This document shows, piece by piece, positions 45,567 to 55,328 of a stretch of DNA of 64,000 nucleotides (its first letter is position 1; every line of letters begins with the position of its first letter). The position numbers were made by a program, and so were the translations under genes. Source of the DNA: Methylosarcina fibrata AML-C10 (GTDB taxonomy: Bacteria > Pseudomonadota > Gammaproteobacteria > Methylococcales > Methylomonadaceae); contig NZ_KB889965.1 of the NCBI RefSeq assembly GCF_000372865.1, positions 4,609,786 through 4,673,785 on the forward strand, in the 5' to 3' direction. The notes below the pieces were generated by a model. That model ran no database searches. It had not been told where the DNA came from and saw only the letters and a list, made by a program, of their open reading frames with translations.

Positions 45567-48292
45567 GTTGTGCAGACACATTGAATTGCAAACAGGAGCA
45601 ACGCCGTCAGTTGATACGCCAAAAATATTCAAACGGTCTCGATTATCTGGAAGTGAGCGAAGACCAACTGACGCTGACGGTATTCTTCTTGGGCAAAGCG
45701 CCTCTTCATCTTGAAAAAGAGAATTTTCGGATTGAAGGAGGCAGGCGGATTACCGACATTCAGGTGACAAGGCTGCAAATCGACAGGAGCGAAGACACTG
45801 AAATAGACGATTGCGTCCATGTCACTGTGAATAAGCCGGGAGACTTTTCGACTTATTGTTTATGCTTGATCGAGATCGATCCCTTAACCAAAAAACCGGT
45901 TGTCGAGCGTGATGAAAACTGCCAACGGCGGTTTAAGCGCATGAGCGGCATCGATCCGCGCTATGACTGTCTCGAATTCAATTTCAAGGCCGGTTGTCCC
46001 AGCGACCTGGATTGTACGCCGCAACCTGCTTGCCCGCCCGAAAAACGCCCGGAGCCCGAGATTAACTATCTGGCGAAGGATTACGCCAGCTTTCGGCAAT
46101 TGATTCTTGACCGTCTTGCCCTGATCATGCCGGATTGGAAAGAACGGCACGTTCCCGACTTGGACATTGCATTGGTCGAATTGCTGGCCTATGTCGGCGA
46201 TCACTTGAGCTATTACCAGGATGCGGTCGCCACGGAGGCTTATCTGGATACGGCGCGGCTGCGGACCTCGGTGCGCCGCCATGTGCGCTTGATGGATTAT
46301 CAATTGCACGAAGGCTGTAATGCCAGAACCTGGGCGTGTTTCAGCGTTGCCGGCGATTTGGCCGGCCTAAAACCAGACGATTTTTATCTGATTACCGATC
46401 CGGGGAGCGCCACGTTGGGCACTGTGCTGGATCATACGGCATTGCCCAAAACCTTGCCCAAGCCTTACCTGATTTTTGAACCGTTGGTAGAGGATGGAAA
46501 TAAAACGCTTTCCTTCTGTTCGCACCATAATGAAATAGCGCTATACACGTGGGGCGATACGCAATGCTGTTTGCCCGAAGGTTCCACTTCGGCAACCTTG
46601 CTCGACCCCGGAGAAGCAACGCCGCCGGTGTCGGACCCTTCCTATGAATCTAAACCATGTCCTGGACCAGACGAGGATAAGAAAGAGAGCGCCATCCATC
46701 CGCCAAAAGATGCGGATTACCGGTTAAATCTGCAACCCTGCGACATCATTCTCTTTGAAGAAGTGAAAGGCCCGAAGACCGGAAATACCGCAGATGCCGA
46801 CCCGTCCCATCGTCATGCCGTGCGTTTGACCAAAGCCGACAAAGCGCAGGACCCGCTGACCGGCACCCTGCTGTGGGAAGTCGAATGGTCGAAAGAAGAC
46901 GCTTTGCCATTCCCTTTATGCATTTCCTCGATCAAACTGGCAGATTGCTCGTTGATTACCGACGTCAGCGTCGTGCGGGGCAACGTCGTGTTGATCGATC
47001 ATGGTGAGACCCCTATCTCTTCCAAAGAGGACGTCTTAGGGCCGGTGCCTTCGGAACCCGTTCTGGCCGACTGCGGCGACGATTGCATCCCGCGTGAAAG
47101 TACTCTTATTCCCGGACGTTTTGAACCCCGCTTGCCCAGGGCCGACCTTACTTTCAGCCAACCCTTGTTCCCCTGCCGATCGAAGGAGCCACTCTGTTCT
47201 TCTGAACCCAAACTGACGCCGGCATCAGCCTTGCTCAAACAGGACGTTCGATCAGCCGTGCCGCAAGTGCGGCTTTATCAGGTTCGGACGGAAGCTGACA
47301 AGTGGGTTGTCGCCGATCATCCCGCCTGGGAAGCGCGGCTGGACTTGCTGAGCAGCGATGCCGAAGATAGGCATTTTGTGGTCGAAATGGAGGACGACCG
47401 GCGCGCCAGGTTACGTTTCGGCAATAACGAGCTGGGGCGATTCCCGGAGGCGGACACGCTCTTCCAGGCCGTCTACAGGATCGGCAACGGCTCTGTGGGC
47501 AATGTGGGCGCGGAATCCATTACTCGCATCGTCTTTCGAAATAATTTGCCGAACGGCGCCGAAATTACCGTTAGAAATCCTCTCCCTGCCGTGGGCGGCG
47601 TCAATCCGGAACCGGTGGCCGAGGCTAGGCTCTTCGCTCCGGACGCTTTTCGTAAAACCTTACAACGGGCGATCACCGCGGACGATTATGCCCGAATCGT
47701 CATGCGCGATTTCGCCGGCAAAGTGCAACGAGCTGCCGCCAAGCTGCTTTGGACGGGAAGTTGGCATGAAGTCCTGGTAGCCGTTGACCCGTTGGATACG
47801 GAAGAAACCGATCCGGAATTGCTGTGTGAAATTCGGCGCCATCTCTATCGTTACCAACGGATTGGACACGATGTGGCCGTGGCGCAGGCAGCTTATGTGC
47901 CTCTGGACATGGCCATGACCGTGTGCGTACTGCCCCATTATTTACGGGGACACGTTAACGCGGCGCTGCTCGAAGTATTCAGCAACCGGATTGGAAGCGC
48001 CGGCAGAAAGGGCTTTTTTCATCCGGATAACCTGAGTTTTGGCGACAATATTTATCTGAGCAAATTGGTCGCGGCGGCGCAAGCGGTCGAAGGCGTCGAA
48101 AGCGTGACGGTGACCAGACTGCGGCGATTTTCGGTTAATTCCGCCGATGCGTTCCCAGGCTCGTCCGAAATCGATGAAGCACTGATTACCGGCCTCATCA
48201 AACTCGGCCCGTTTGAGGTCGCGCAGTTGGACAACGATCCGAGTTTTCCGGAAAACGGCAGATTCACACTGGACATGCGAGGTGGACGATGA
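45563..48292 (+). CDS. baseplate J-like wedge protein 1 (Afp11-like)
   Basis: 909 residues. An N-terminal beta domain (about 20-110) is followed by a conserved helical block NYLAKDYASFRQLILDRL ... DLDIALVELLAYVGDHLSYYQD (about 165-215), then long loops rich in Asp/Pro (about 350-560) and the gpJ core with RLRFGNNELGRFPEADT, LPAVGGVNPEP and DDYARIVMRDFAGKVQRA. The C-terminal domain has the gpJ pattern. It is one of two baseplate wedge proteins and joins baseplate to sheath. The ATGA overlap couples it to the second one. Confidence 0.93.
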   Translation: MSCADTLNCKQEQRRQLIRQKYSNGLDYLEVSEDQLTLTVFFLGKAPLHLEKENFRIEGGRRITDIQVTRLQIDRSEDTEIDDCVHVTVNKPGDFSTYCLCLIEIDPLTKKPVVERDENCQRRFKRMSGIDPRYDCLEFNFKAGCPSDLDCTPQPACPPEKRPEPEINYLAKDYASFRQLILDRLALIMPDWKERHVPDLDIALVELLAYVGDHLSYYQDAVATEAYLDTARLRTSVRRHVRLMDYQLHEGCNARTWACFSVAGDLAGLKPDDFYLITDPGSATLGTVLDHTALPKTLPKPYLIFEPLVEDGNKTLSFCSHHNEIALYTWGDTQCCLPEGSTSATLLDPGEATPPVSDPSYESKPCPGPDEDKKESAIHPPKDADYRLNLQPCDIILFEEVKGPKTGNTADADPSHRHAVRLTKADKAQDPLTGTLLWEVEWSKEDALPFPLCISSIKLADCSLITDVSVVRGNVVLIDHGETPISSKEDVLGPVPSEPVLADCGDDCIPRESTLIPGRFEPRLPRADLTFSQPLFPCRSKEPLCSSEPKLTPASALLKQDVRSAVPQVRLYQVRTEADKWVVADHPAWEARLDLLSSDAEDRHFVVEMEDDRRARLRFGNNELGRFPEADTLFQAVYRIGNGSVGNVGAESITRIVFRNNLPNGAEITVRNPLPAVGGVNPEPVAEARLFAPDAFRKTLQRAITADDYARIVMRDFAGKVQRAAAKLLWTGSWHEVLVAVDPLDTEETDPELLCEIRRHLYRYQRIGHDVAVAQAAYVPLDMAMTVCVLPHYLRGHVNAALLEVFSNRIGSAGRKGFFHPDNLSFGDNIYLSKLVAAAQAVEGVESVTVTRLRRFSVNSADAFPGSSEIDEALITGLIKLGPFEVAQLDNDPSFPENGRFTLDMRGGR

Positions 48293-51200
48293 AACCCATG
48301 ACCGAAGCCTGCGGATGTTGCGAAGGGATCGAGATCGTAACGCCCGAACCGACCGCGAACCGGCCGGGGCTTTCCTCGCTGTCGTATCGCATCGGTACGC
48401 ATGCGGCCTTTCTGGAAACGATGCTGGCGCGTTTGTCGAGCAGCGATTACCCGGAACTCGCCGGGTTAGGAACGCGCGAAACCAATGATCCCGCCATCGC
48501 ATTATTGGATGCCTGGGCCGTGATCGCCGATGTGCTGACGTTTTACAACGAGCGCATCATCAACGAAGGCTATTTACGCACCGCCACCGAACGTCGGTCG
48601 ATATTGGAACTGGCGCGGCTGGTCGGTTACCAATTACGGCCCGGAGTGGCTTCCAGCGTGTATCTGGCTTATACCGTGGACGACAATTTCAAGGAAGAGG
48701 CGATCATTTCGAAAGGCGCAAAATCGCAAAGCATTCCGGGGCCGAACGAATTGCCGCAAACGTTCGAAACCAGCGAAGAATTGAAGGCGCGGGCGAAGTG
48801 GAATAATTTGAAGCCGAGGATGACGCAGCCGCAAACAAAGGACTCCATTCGCCAAGGCGACGGCAAAAATGCTCAGATCTATCTTAAGGGCATTTCAACT
48901 AACCTCAAGCCCAATGACCCGCTGCTTATTGATTTTATAGGCAACGATGACCCCACGACCTTCGATGAGCCCGATAACTTTATATTTGATCGTGTGAAGG
49001 AAGTTAAACCGGATCCTGAGAACAACCGAACATTGGTAATACTGCAAGCGGATTCCATTAAGAATTCCACTATAACGTCTGGCCAGGATGAGAATAACGG
49101 TATTGGGCTTATCGAAGCTCTCACCCAGGCCCCATCAGTTCAGCCTGCCAATTCGCTCAAACTCGAACGCGATCTTAAAGATCAATTCGGGAGAAGACAG
49201 AAGGAAGACGACATCTCTATTAATAGCAATGATACTAAAGTTACCAGTTCGGATCTTCGCAAAACACTCACAAGCGGAGAAGCCAGTAATGCCGTTTTAA
49301 AGGCTTTCGCACCGCTACTTCATGAAACCCTCGCGAATGCGGCTGCAAATGCCGAAGTAACTAAGCCGAATGGCATGAAGGTTTACGCCCTACGCGCCAA
49401 GGCAGGGCTCTTTGGCTCTAACTATCAGGGGATCCCTATCTCTGTCAAGTTAAACGATAGCTCATTCTTGACTGTTCAAATTCCAGTTGCTCTTGACAAA
49501 TTATGGCCAAAGGAATTGGTAAGCAACATTACGGCGGGATTGGCAAAAATCGCTTTGGAACCACAAAACGAACAGCTCCAGAAAAATGGATGGCTTGTGA
49601 TCGAACGTCCTGCATTGGAAATTGCCGATGCCCAAGTTGAACCAGACTTGGGATTACATATTGTCGATAGATCCGAATTTTTTGCGAATCTTAATCTATT
49701 CCAAACTAGAGCCTGCAAGGTGACAGGCCGAAAGCCTACAGTCCATAAAATAGAGGACGTTCAACAGATAAGCGTACAAGCCAGCCTTTTCACTGGAGCG
49801 GCTTCTAAAACCGATTTATTGACTATCGAAAAACAATGGCTGGCTGAAGAAGCGACAAAACCAGATGACTTTGCAAAATTGTTGAGTTGTATCTCTTTGC
49901 TTAAGGAAACCATCGTTTACACTCAAAGCGAAAAACTCGAGCTTGCCGAAGTACCGATAGAGAACGCCGTTTGCGGTAATGAACAAGAGATCATTGAGCT
50001 AGACGATCTTTATGACGGACTCGAAGCCGGTCGTTGGGTCGTTATTTCCGGCGAGCGCGAAATCAGCGGCACGAGCGGGATAAGGTTCAGCGAATTAGCG
50101 ATGCTGGCGAGCGTTAGCCAAGATACGCGAAATATGGGCGCAGAAGAATTACAAGGGGACAAGCTCCATACTTTCATTAAGCTCGCCAACAAACTCAAGT
50201 ATTGCTTCAAACGCGACACCGTCGCCATCTACGGCAACGTCGTCAAAGCCACCCACGGCGATACCCGCAAGGAAACACTGGGCAGCGGCGACGGAGCCAA
50301 GGCGCTGCCATCGTTCGTTCTCAAACAGCCGCCGCTGACCCATGTTCCGGCTGCCAAATCTTCCGGCGTGGACAGCACTCTCAAGGTCTTCGTCAACGAT
50401 GTTCAATGGGATGAAACGGATGCGCTGGCAGGACTGTCCCCGGCCGACCGCCATTTCGTCGCCAAGACCGACGACGACGGCAAGACCACGGTGATCTTCG
50501 GCAATGGCAGGGAAGGCGCGCGCTTGCCGACCGGCATCGAGAACGTCAAGGCCGAATACCGCAACGGCATCGGCAAGCCGGGCAACGTTAAGGCCGGCCA
50601 GATCAGCCTGCCGATCACTCGGCCTCTGGGTGTGAAAGAGGTGATCAACCCCTTGCCCGCGTCCGGCGGCGCGGACAAGGAAAGCCGCGACCAAGCGCGC
50701 AAAAATGCGCCGCTGGCGGTGAAAGCGCTGGATCGGCTCGTCTCTGTGCGGGACTATGAAGACTTCGCACGAATTTATGCCGGCATCGGCAAAGCCCGCG
50801 CGGCGGAACTGAGCAATGGCCGCCGTCAGTCGGTGCATGTCACTATCGCCGGCAGCGACGACATTCCGATCGATCTTAACTCCGATTTGTACCGGAACCT
50901 GCGCCAATCCCTGCTGGATTTCGGCGATCCCTTCCAATCCTTACAGTTAGAGATACGCGAACTGATGTTTGTCGTCATCCAGGCCAATATCCGAATCCTG
51001 CCGGATTACCAATGGGAACCCGTGGTGACAGAAGTGCGCAGCGCCTTACTGGACGCCTTCAGTTTCGAGCGGCGCGAATTGGGTCAGGATGTGGTGTTGA
51101 GCGAAGTACTCAGCGTGATGCAGGCGGTGCGCGGCGTGGCCTATGTGGACGTCGATGCGTTCGGCGGCATACCGGAGAAACAATTTAAACCGGACAAAGG

Positions 51201-51399
51201 TCGGCAATTGCTTACTCCTGCCGAGATCGCCAAACATGTGCAAGAGTTTGTCGCCTTGCAGAAAAATCGCCCCAATACACGATTAACAGTTAATTTGGCG
51301 AATTTCGAACCAGAAGATCACGATCTGATCCACCCGGCCCAGCTTGCCTTTCTGACGCCGGAAGTTCCGGAAACCCTGATTCTCAATCAAATCCATTGA
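48289..51399 (+). CDS. baseplate J-like wedge protein 2 (Afp12-like), with large AT-rich insert
   Basis: 1036 residues. The N-terminal helical block GLSSLSYRIGTHAAFLETML ... DPAIALLDAWAVIADVLTFYNERI is the family signature, and the C-terminal third has the gpJ core (FGNGREGARLPTGIENV, VSVRDYEDFARIYAGIGKARA). Between about residues 195 and 640 lies a long stretch that is AT-richer than its flanks and less conserved in look (Lys/Asn/Glu-rich). This may be an exposed decorating domain. It sits between the first J protein and the gpI-like gene. Confidence 0.92.
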   Translation: MKPMTEACGCCEGIEIVTPEPTANRPGLSSLSYRIGTHAAFLETMLARLSSSDYPELAGLGTRETNDPAIALLDAWAVIADVLTFYNERIINEGYLRTATERRSILELARLVGYQLRPGVASSVYLAYTVDDNFKEEAIISKGAKSQSIPGPNELPQTFETSEELKARAKWNNLKPRMTQPQTKDSIRQGDGKNAQIYLKGISTNLKPNDPLLIDFIGNDDPTTFDEPDNFIFDRVKEVKPDPENNRTLVILQADSIKNSTITSGQDENNGIGLIEALTQAPSVQPANSLKLERDLKDQFGRRQKEDDISINSNDTKVTSSDLRKTLTSGEASNAVLKAFAPLLHETLANAAANAEVTKPNGMKVYALRAKAGLFGSNYQGIPISVKLNDSSFLTVQIPVALDKLWPKELVSNITAGLAKIALEPQNEQLQKNGWLVIERPALEIADAQVEPDLGLHIVDRSEFFANLNLFQTRACKVTGRKPTVHKIEDVQQISVQASLFTGAASKTDLLTIEKQWLAEEATKPDDFAKLLSCISLLKETIVYTQSEKLELAEVPIENAVCGNEQEIIELDDLYDGLEAGRWVVISGEREISGTSGIRFSELAMLASVSQDTRNMGAEELQGDKLHTFIKLANKLKYCFKRDTVAIYGNVVKATHGDTRKETLGSGDGAKALPSFVLKQPPLTHVPAAKSSGVDSTLKVFVNDVQWDETDALAGLSPADRHFVAKTDDDGKTTVIFGNGREGARLPTGIENVKAEYRNGIGKPGNVKAGQISLPITRPLGVKEVINPLPASGGADKESRDQARKNAPLAVKALDRLVSVRDYEDFARIYAGIGKARAAELSNGRRQSVHVTIAGSDDIPIDLNSDLYRNLRQSLLDFGDPFQSLQLEIRELMFVVIQANIRILPDYQWEPVVTEVRSALLDAFSFERRELGQDVVLSEVLSVMQAVRGVAYVDVDAFGGIPEKQFKPDKGRQLLTPAEIAKHVQEFVALQKNRPNTRLTVNLANFEPEDHDLIHPAQLAFLTPEVPETLILNQIH

Positions 51400-51408
51400 G
51401 GCCGCGCC

Positions 51409-53649
51409 ATGACTGCCGTCGATAGAGATCGTCTCTACAAACTTCTGCCTTACATCTACCAATTACGCGACCACGAGCAAGGCGAACCGTTGCGCGCGCT
51501 GCTGCAGGTGATATCCGAACAGGTCGACAACGTTGAAGAAAATATTGCCCGGCTTTACGACAACTGGTTTATCGAGACCTGCGAAGACTGGGTCGTCCCT
51601 TATCTCGGTGATTTAGTCGGTTACACGCCGGTACACGAGGCCGGGGAGTCCGGCGAAATCACTACGCCGCAAGGCAGGCTGCGCAATAAAATCCTGATTC
51701 CGCGCCGCGAAGTCGCCAATACCATCCGTTACCGCCGACGCAAGGGCACACTGGCCTTGCTGGAGCAACTGGCGAACGACGTTTCCGGTTGGCCGGCGCG
51801 GGCGGTGGAGTTTTATAAACTGCTGGGCTGGACGCAGCATGTCAATCATTTAAGGCCATTTCAGGGCCGGACCGTGAATCTTCGCGATGGGAAGGTTTTA
51901 AACAAACTCGATACGCCCTTTGACGAATCGGCGCATACCGTGGATGTGCGGCGGATCAATTCCCCTCTAACGCAAGGCCGTCACAATATTCCCAGTATCG
52001 GTTTATTCGTCTGGCGTTTGAAAACTTATTCGGTCACGCAAACGCCGGCAAATCGATTGGAACATCGGCATTGTTACACCTTCAGCGTATTAGGAAACGA
52101 GGCACCGCTTTACACCCAATCGGAGCGCGAGACCGAACCAACCCAAATTGCAGGTGAACTTGATTTGCCGGTGCCTATAAGCCGACGTGCCCTGACTGAA
52201 TTGACAAGGATTGATGGCGTCGAAATGCCGCGTGCTTCGTCGTCTTATTACGGCGATACCCGAAGTCTGGCGATTTGGGCGGAGGATTGGCCTGACAAAG
52301 GCTCTGTACAACCTATCCCTCGTAAACGTATTGTTCCCGCCGATTTAAGTGACTGGGAGAGCTACAAGCCGGCTAGAAATATGGTCGCCGTGGATCCTGA
52401 GCTGGGGCGAATCCTGTTTCATCCTAAACACCCTCCCAGGAAAGGCGTGAAGGTATCTTATCAGTACGCGTTCAGCGCGGATATGGGAGGAGGGGAATAC
52501 CCGAGAAAGTTATCCCAACCGGCTGGAAGCAAACTGTATCGAGTTAACGCCAGTATCAAGGACAAAGAGTCTGAAGATATTTTCAATACGCTTCAAAAAG
52601 CCTTGAACAAATGGCAATCCGATTCGCCGCCGCAACATGCCGTTATTGAAATAACCGACAGCGGTTTGTACGAAGAGGCGCTGAACATCCGGTTAAAAGC
52701 GCGGCAAACGCTGCAAATCCGCGCCGCCAATAAAAAAAGGCCGGTCATTCTTATTCCCGACCGTTTCGATCAATTTACTGTGAACGGGGAAGAGGGTAGC
52801 TATCTCACGCTGGACGGACTGCTCATCGCCGGACGCGGCTTACAGATGGATGGGACAGAAACGGCGGGCTCTGGCTCTATGGCGGGAATTATAATCCGTC
52901 ATTCAACCCTGGTTCCGGGCTGGTCGCTCGAACCGGACTGCGAATCCGATCAGATGGAAGAGTTGAGCATTGAGATCGCCAATGCTTATCCGTGCCTGAC
53001 GATCGAGCACAGCATTATAGGCTCCATTCAGGTCAACAACGATGAAGTAAACAAGGAACCTATCCGGATTCGCATCAGCGACAGCATTCTGGATGCCGCC
53101 GGCAACGATGTCGCCGTATCCGGTTCGGGTTTTGCCCATGCCGTATTAACCATTGCCCGCAGCACCGTCTTCGGCCGTATCGATATCCATGCGATTGCCC
53201 TGGCCGAGAACAGCATTTTTATGGAAACGGTGAACGTCGCGCGCCGCCAATCGGGCTGTATGCGCTTTTGTTATGCGAGACCGGGTTCGCGCACGCCCAG
53301 GCGTTATCGCTGTCAACCGGATTTGGCGGAACAAGCCGCTGAAAGCGATTTAATTAAAACGGCTAAAGAAAACGGTCAATCGCTTCCCGGCCAAGAGGCT
53401 GTTAAAGCGGCGAAACGGTACGCGCAAGAACGGGTGCGGCCGCAATTTAGTTGTCATCGCTACGGTACCCCGGTGTATTGCCAATTATCCGATCATTGCG
53501 CCGAGGAAATAAAGCGCGGCGCGGACGATGAATCCGAAATGGGGGTGTTCCACGATCTGTTCCAACCCCAGCGTGAAGCCAATCTTCGCGCCCGCCTGGA
53601 CGAATACATTCCTGCCCGGGCCGACGTCGGCATTATCCTGGCGAACTAA
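51409..53649 (+). CDS. gpI-like tail protein fused to beta-helix domain
   Basis: 746 residues. The first 130 residues are the P2 gpI-type domain (LYKLLPYIYQLRDHEQGEPL ... NWFIETCEDWVVPYLGDLVGY). About 410-640 has repeated short strands with a right-handed beta-helix look (YLTLDGLLIAGRGLQM, ISDSILDAAGNDVAVSGSGFA, LTIARSTVFGRIDIHAIALAENSIFM). The C-terminus is Cys-containing and charged. gpI proteins attach fibres to the baseplate; with no separate fibre gene, the beta-helix may serve as the target-binding or surface part. Confidence 0.88.
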   Translation: MTAVDRDRLYKLLPYIYQLRDHEQGEPLRALLQVISEQVDNVEENIARLYDNWFIETCEDWVVPYLGDLVGYTPVHEAGESGEITTPQGRLRNKILIPRREVANTIRYRRRKGTLALLEQLANDVSGWPARAVEFYKLLGWTQHVNHLRPFQGRTVNLRDGKVLNKLDTPFDESAHTVDVRRINSPLTQGRHNIPSIGLFVWRLKTYSVTQTPANRLEHRHCYTFSVLGNEAPLYTQSERETEPTQIAGELDLPVPISRRALTELTRIDGVEMPRASSSYYGDTRSLAIWAEDWPDKGSVQPIPRKRIVPADLSDWESYKPARNMVAVDPELGRILFHPKHPPRKGVKVSYQYAFSADMGGGEYPRKLSQPAGSKLYRVNASIKDKESEDIFNTLQKALNKWQSDSPPQHAVIEITDSGLYEEALNIRLKARQTLQIRAANKKRPVILIPDRFDQFTVNGEEGSYLTLDGLLIAGRGLQMDGTETAGSGSMAGIIIRHSTLVPGWSLEPDCESDQMEELSIEIANAYPCLTIEHSIIGSIQVNNDEVNKEPIRIRISDSILDAAGNDVAVSGSGFAHAVLTIARSTVFGRIDIHAIALAENSIFMETVNVARRQSGCMRFCYARPGSRTPRRYRCQPDLAEQAAESDLIKTAKENGQSLPGQEAVKAAKRYAQERVRPQFSCHRYGTPVYCQLSDHCAEEIKRGADDESEMGVFHDLFQPQREANLRARLDEYIPARADVGIILAN

Positions 53650-53674
53650 CCATTGACTGAATAAGGAGCGTATC

Positions 53675-55249
53675 ATGAAAGGCGATTTTTCCAGGCTGAC
53701 GTTCGACGTCACCAAACATTTCAGCCGGGTCTTGATGCAGCAAGGACGGGTGCAACTGGACGCCGACTGGAATGAGCAGACGGCTATATTGCTGCATTAT
53801 TTGCAGACGCTGGCCAAAGACTTGATTGGGGAGCATGGCGGGCCACGGGACAATTTGAGTTTTGAAATCACGCCCATAGACAAGGTCTCAAACGATTTTC
53901 AAATCGGCAGCGGTCATTATTATGTTGACGGCATTCTTGTTGAACAAGAAACAAATTTAATCTCCATAGAAATTGGAAACAATCATGACCAAATCAAAGT
54001 ATCCGCATTAACTATTAACGAAGCAAAATTAAAAATAGGCCAATATCTTGAAGTAAGTAATGAAAACGAGACCAAGGTCGTTAAAATTACGGCTATTGTC
54101 CCGGAAAAATTATCGTTAACGGTAGACCCCAGTTTTAATACAAGCGGAGCGGCATTTGCGCGGCGCGTTGTAACTTATAGATCACAAGAAGACTATCCTT
54201 CCTCCACTTCTATTGAGCAAAATAAAACTTATCTTGTTTATCTTGATGTTTGGGAAAGGCATGTCGCTTATATTGAAGATGACAAAATTCGTGAGGTCGC
54301 GCTAGGTGGGCCGGATACTGCGACACGGGCAAAAATGGTTTGGCAGGTCAAAATAACAGATAAGCAGCCTGACGCAATAAAAGAGCTTAAAGACGTAACG
54401 CTGGATGGTAATGATTGGCGTGAATGGGTGTATGAGAAAGGGAAAAATCGATGGTCCGATTGGAAAAATCAATGGCAACCCGCCAATCGAGGTCTGCTCA
54501 AGGCGCAGGCAAAGCAAGACCGGAAAAAAGATGACGAGCCCTGTATAACGTCGCCCGAGTCCAGCTATCGCGGCGCGGAGAATCAACTTTACCGGGTTGA
54601 GATCCATCAAGGCGGAGAAGCGTGGGATGGTAAAAGCATGAAAGAGGGAAAAGCAACCTTCAAATGGTCCCGCGATAATGGCAGCGTTGTTACGGGGGTA
54701 AAACTCAGCGGAACGGAGCTCACCGTTGACAATCCCCGCGGACTATCCGAGAGAAAATGGCTGGAACTGACCAACGACAACCAGGAACTGCGCGGCTATC
54801 CGGGTTTATTGATTCAAATAAAAAGAATTGAATGCGATACCATAATGCTGGATATTACCGGTGCTATTAATCCGCCTGATGATGTGCCTCAGGGAGAAGT
54901 TTGGCCGACAAAAGCGCGATTATGGGAAAGCGACCAGATAACCATCTTGGAAAGTAACGGTAACACGGATAAAGATTGGCATAAGCTGGAATACGGCGTC
55001 CAAATCCAATTTCAACCTTCAAACCCTATAAACCACTACCGTACCGGCGATTACTGGCTCATTCCCGCCCGCGTTGCCACCGGCGACGTGGAATGGTCGG
55101 GCGAAGAAGGGAAGCCGGAAGCCTTGCCGCCGCACGGCATTGAACACCATTATGCGCCGCTTGCTATTATTAAAATTACCGCTACTGAAGTCACAAAAGA
55201 GGCAGAGCTTCGCAAGGAATTTGAGCCATCAGCGAAAGACATACCATAA
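53675..55249 (+). CDS. DUF6519-type eCIS protein
   Basis: 524 residues. The opening KGDFSRLTFDVTKHFSRVLMQQGRVQLDADWNEQ is the DUF6519 start found after the gpI-like gene in many eCIS clusters. The rest is beta-rich (WSRDNGSVVTGVKLSGTELTV, YRTGDYWLIPARVATGDV). It could form a baseplate appendage or fibre. Residues 70-330 are AT-richer than the start and end, and the stop follows an A7 run at 55248-55254. Confidence 0.85.
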   Translation: MKGDFSRLTFDVTKHFSRVLMQQGRVQLDADWNEQTAILLHYLQTLAKDLIGEHGGPRDNLSFEITPIDKVSNDFQIGSGHYYVDGILVEQETNLISIEIGNNHDQIKVSALTINEAKLKIGQYLEVSNENETKVVKITAIVPEKLSLTVDPSFNTSGAAFARRVVTYRSQEDYPSSTSIEQNKTYLVYLDVWERHVAYIEDDKIREVALGGPDTATRAKMVWQVKITDKQPDAIKELKDVTLDGNDWREWVYEKGKNRWSDWKNQWQPANRGLLKAQAKQDRKKDDEPCITSPESSYRGAENQLYRVEIHQGGEAWDGKSMKEGKATFKWSRDNGSVVTGVKLSGTELTVDNPRGLSERKWLELTNDNQELRGYPGLLIQIKRIECDTIMLDITGAINPPDDVPQGEVWPTKARLWESDQITILESNGNTDKDWHKLEYGVQIQFQPSNPINHYRTGDYWLIPARVATGDVEWSGEEGKPEALPPHGIEHHYAPLAIIKITATEVTKEAELRKEFEPSAKDIP

Positions 55250-55328
55250 AAAAACGACTTTCACATCCGCCAATGCGCTATTTGAAAAGCCGGTTTCCGA
55301 AGATTAAAAACAAGCGAGGATAACGATC

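Noticed and set aside
55242-55307. Frameshift extension of the DUF6519 protein at the A7 run
   Set aside because: An alternative frame adds about 20 residues after the A7 stretch, but no family end motif is there and the normal stop gives a sensible protein.
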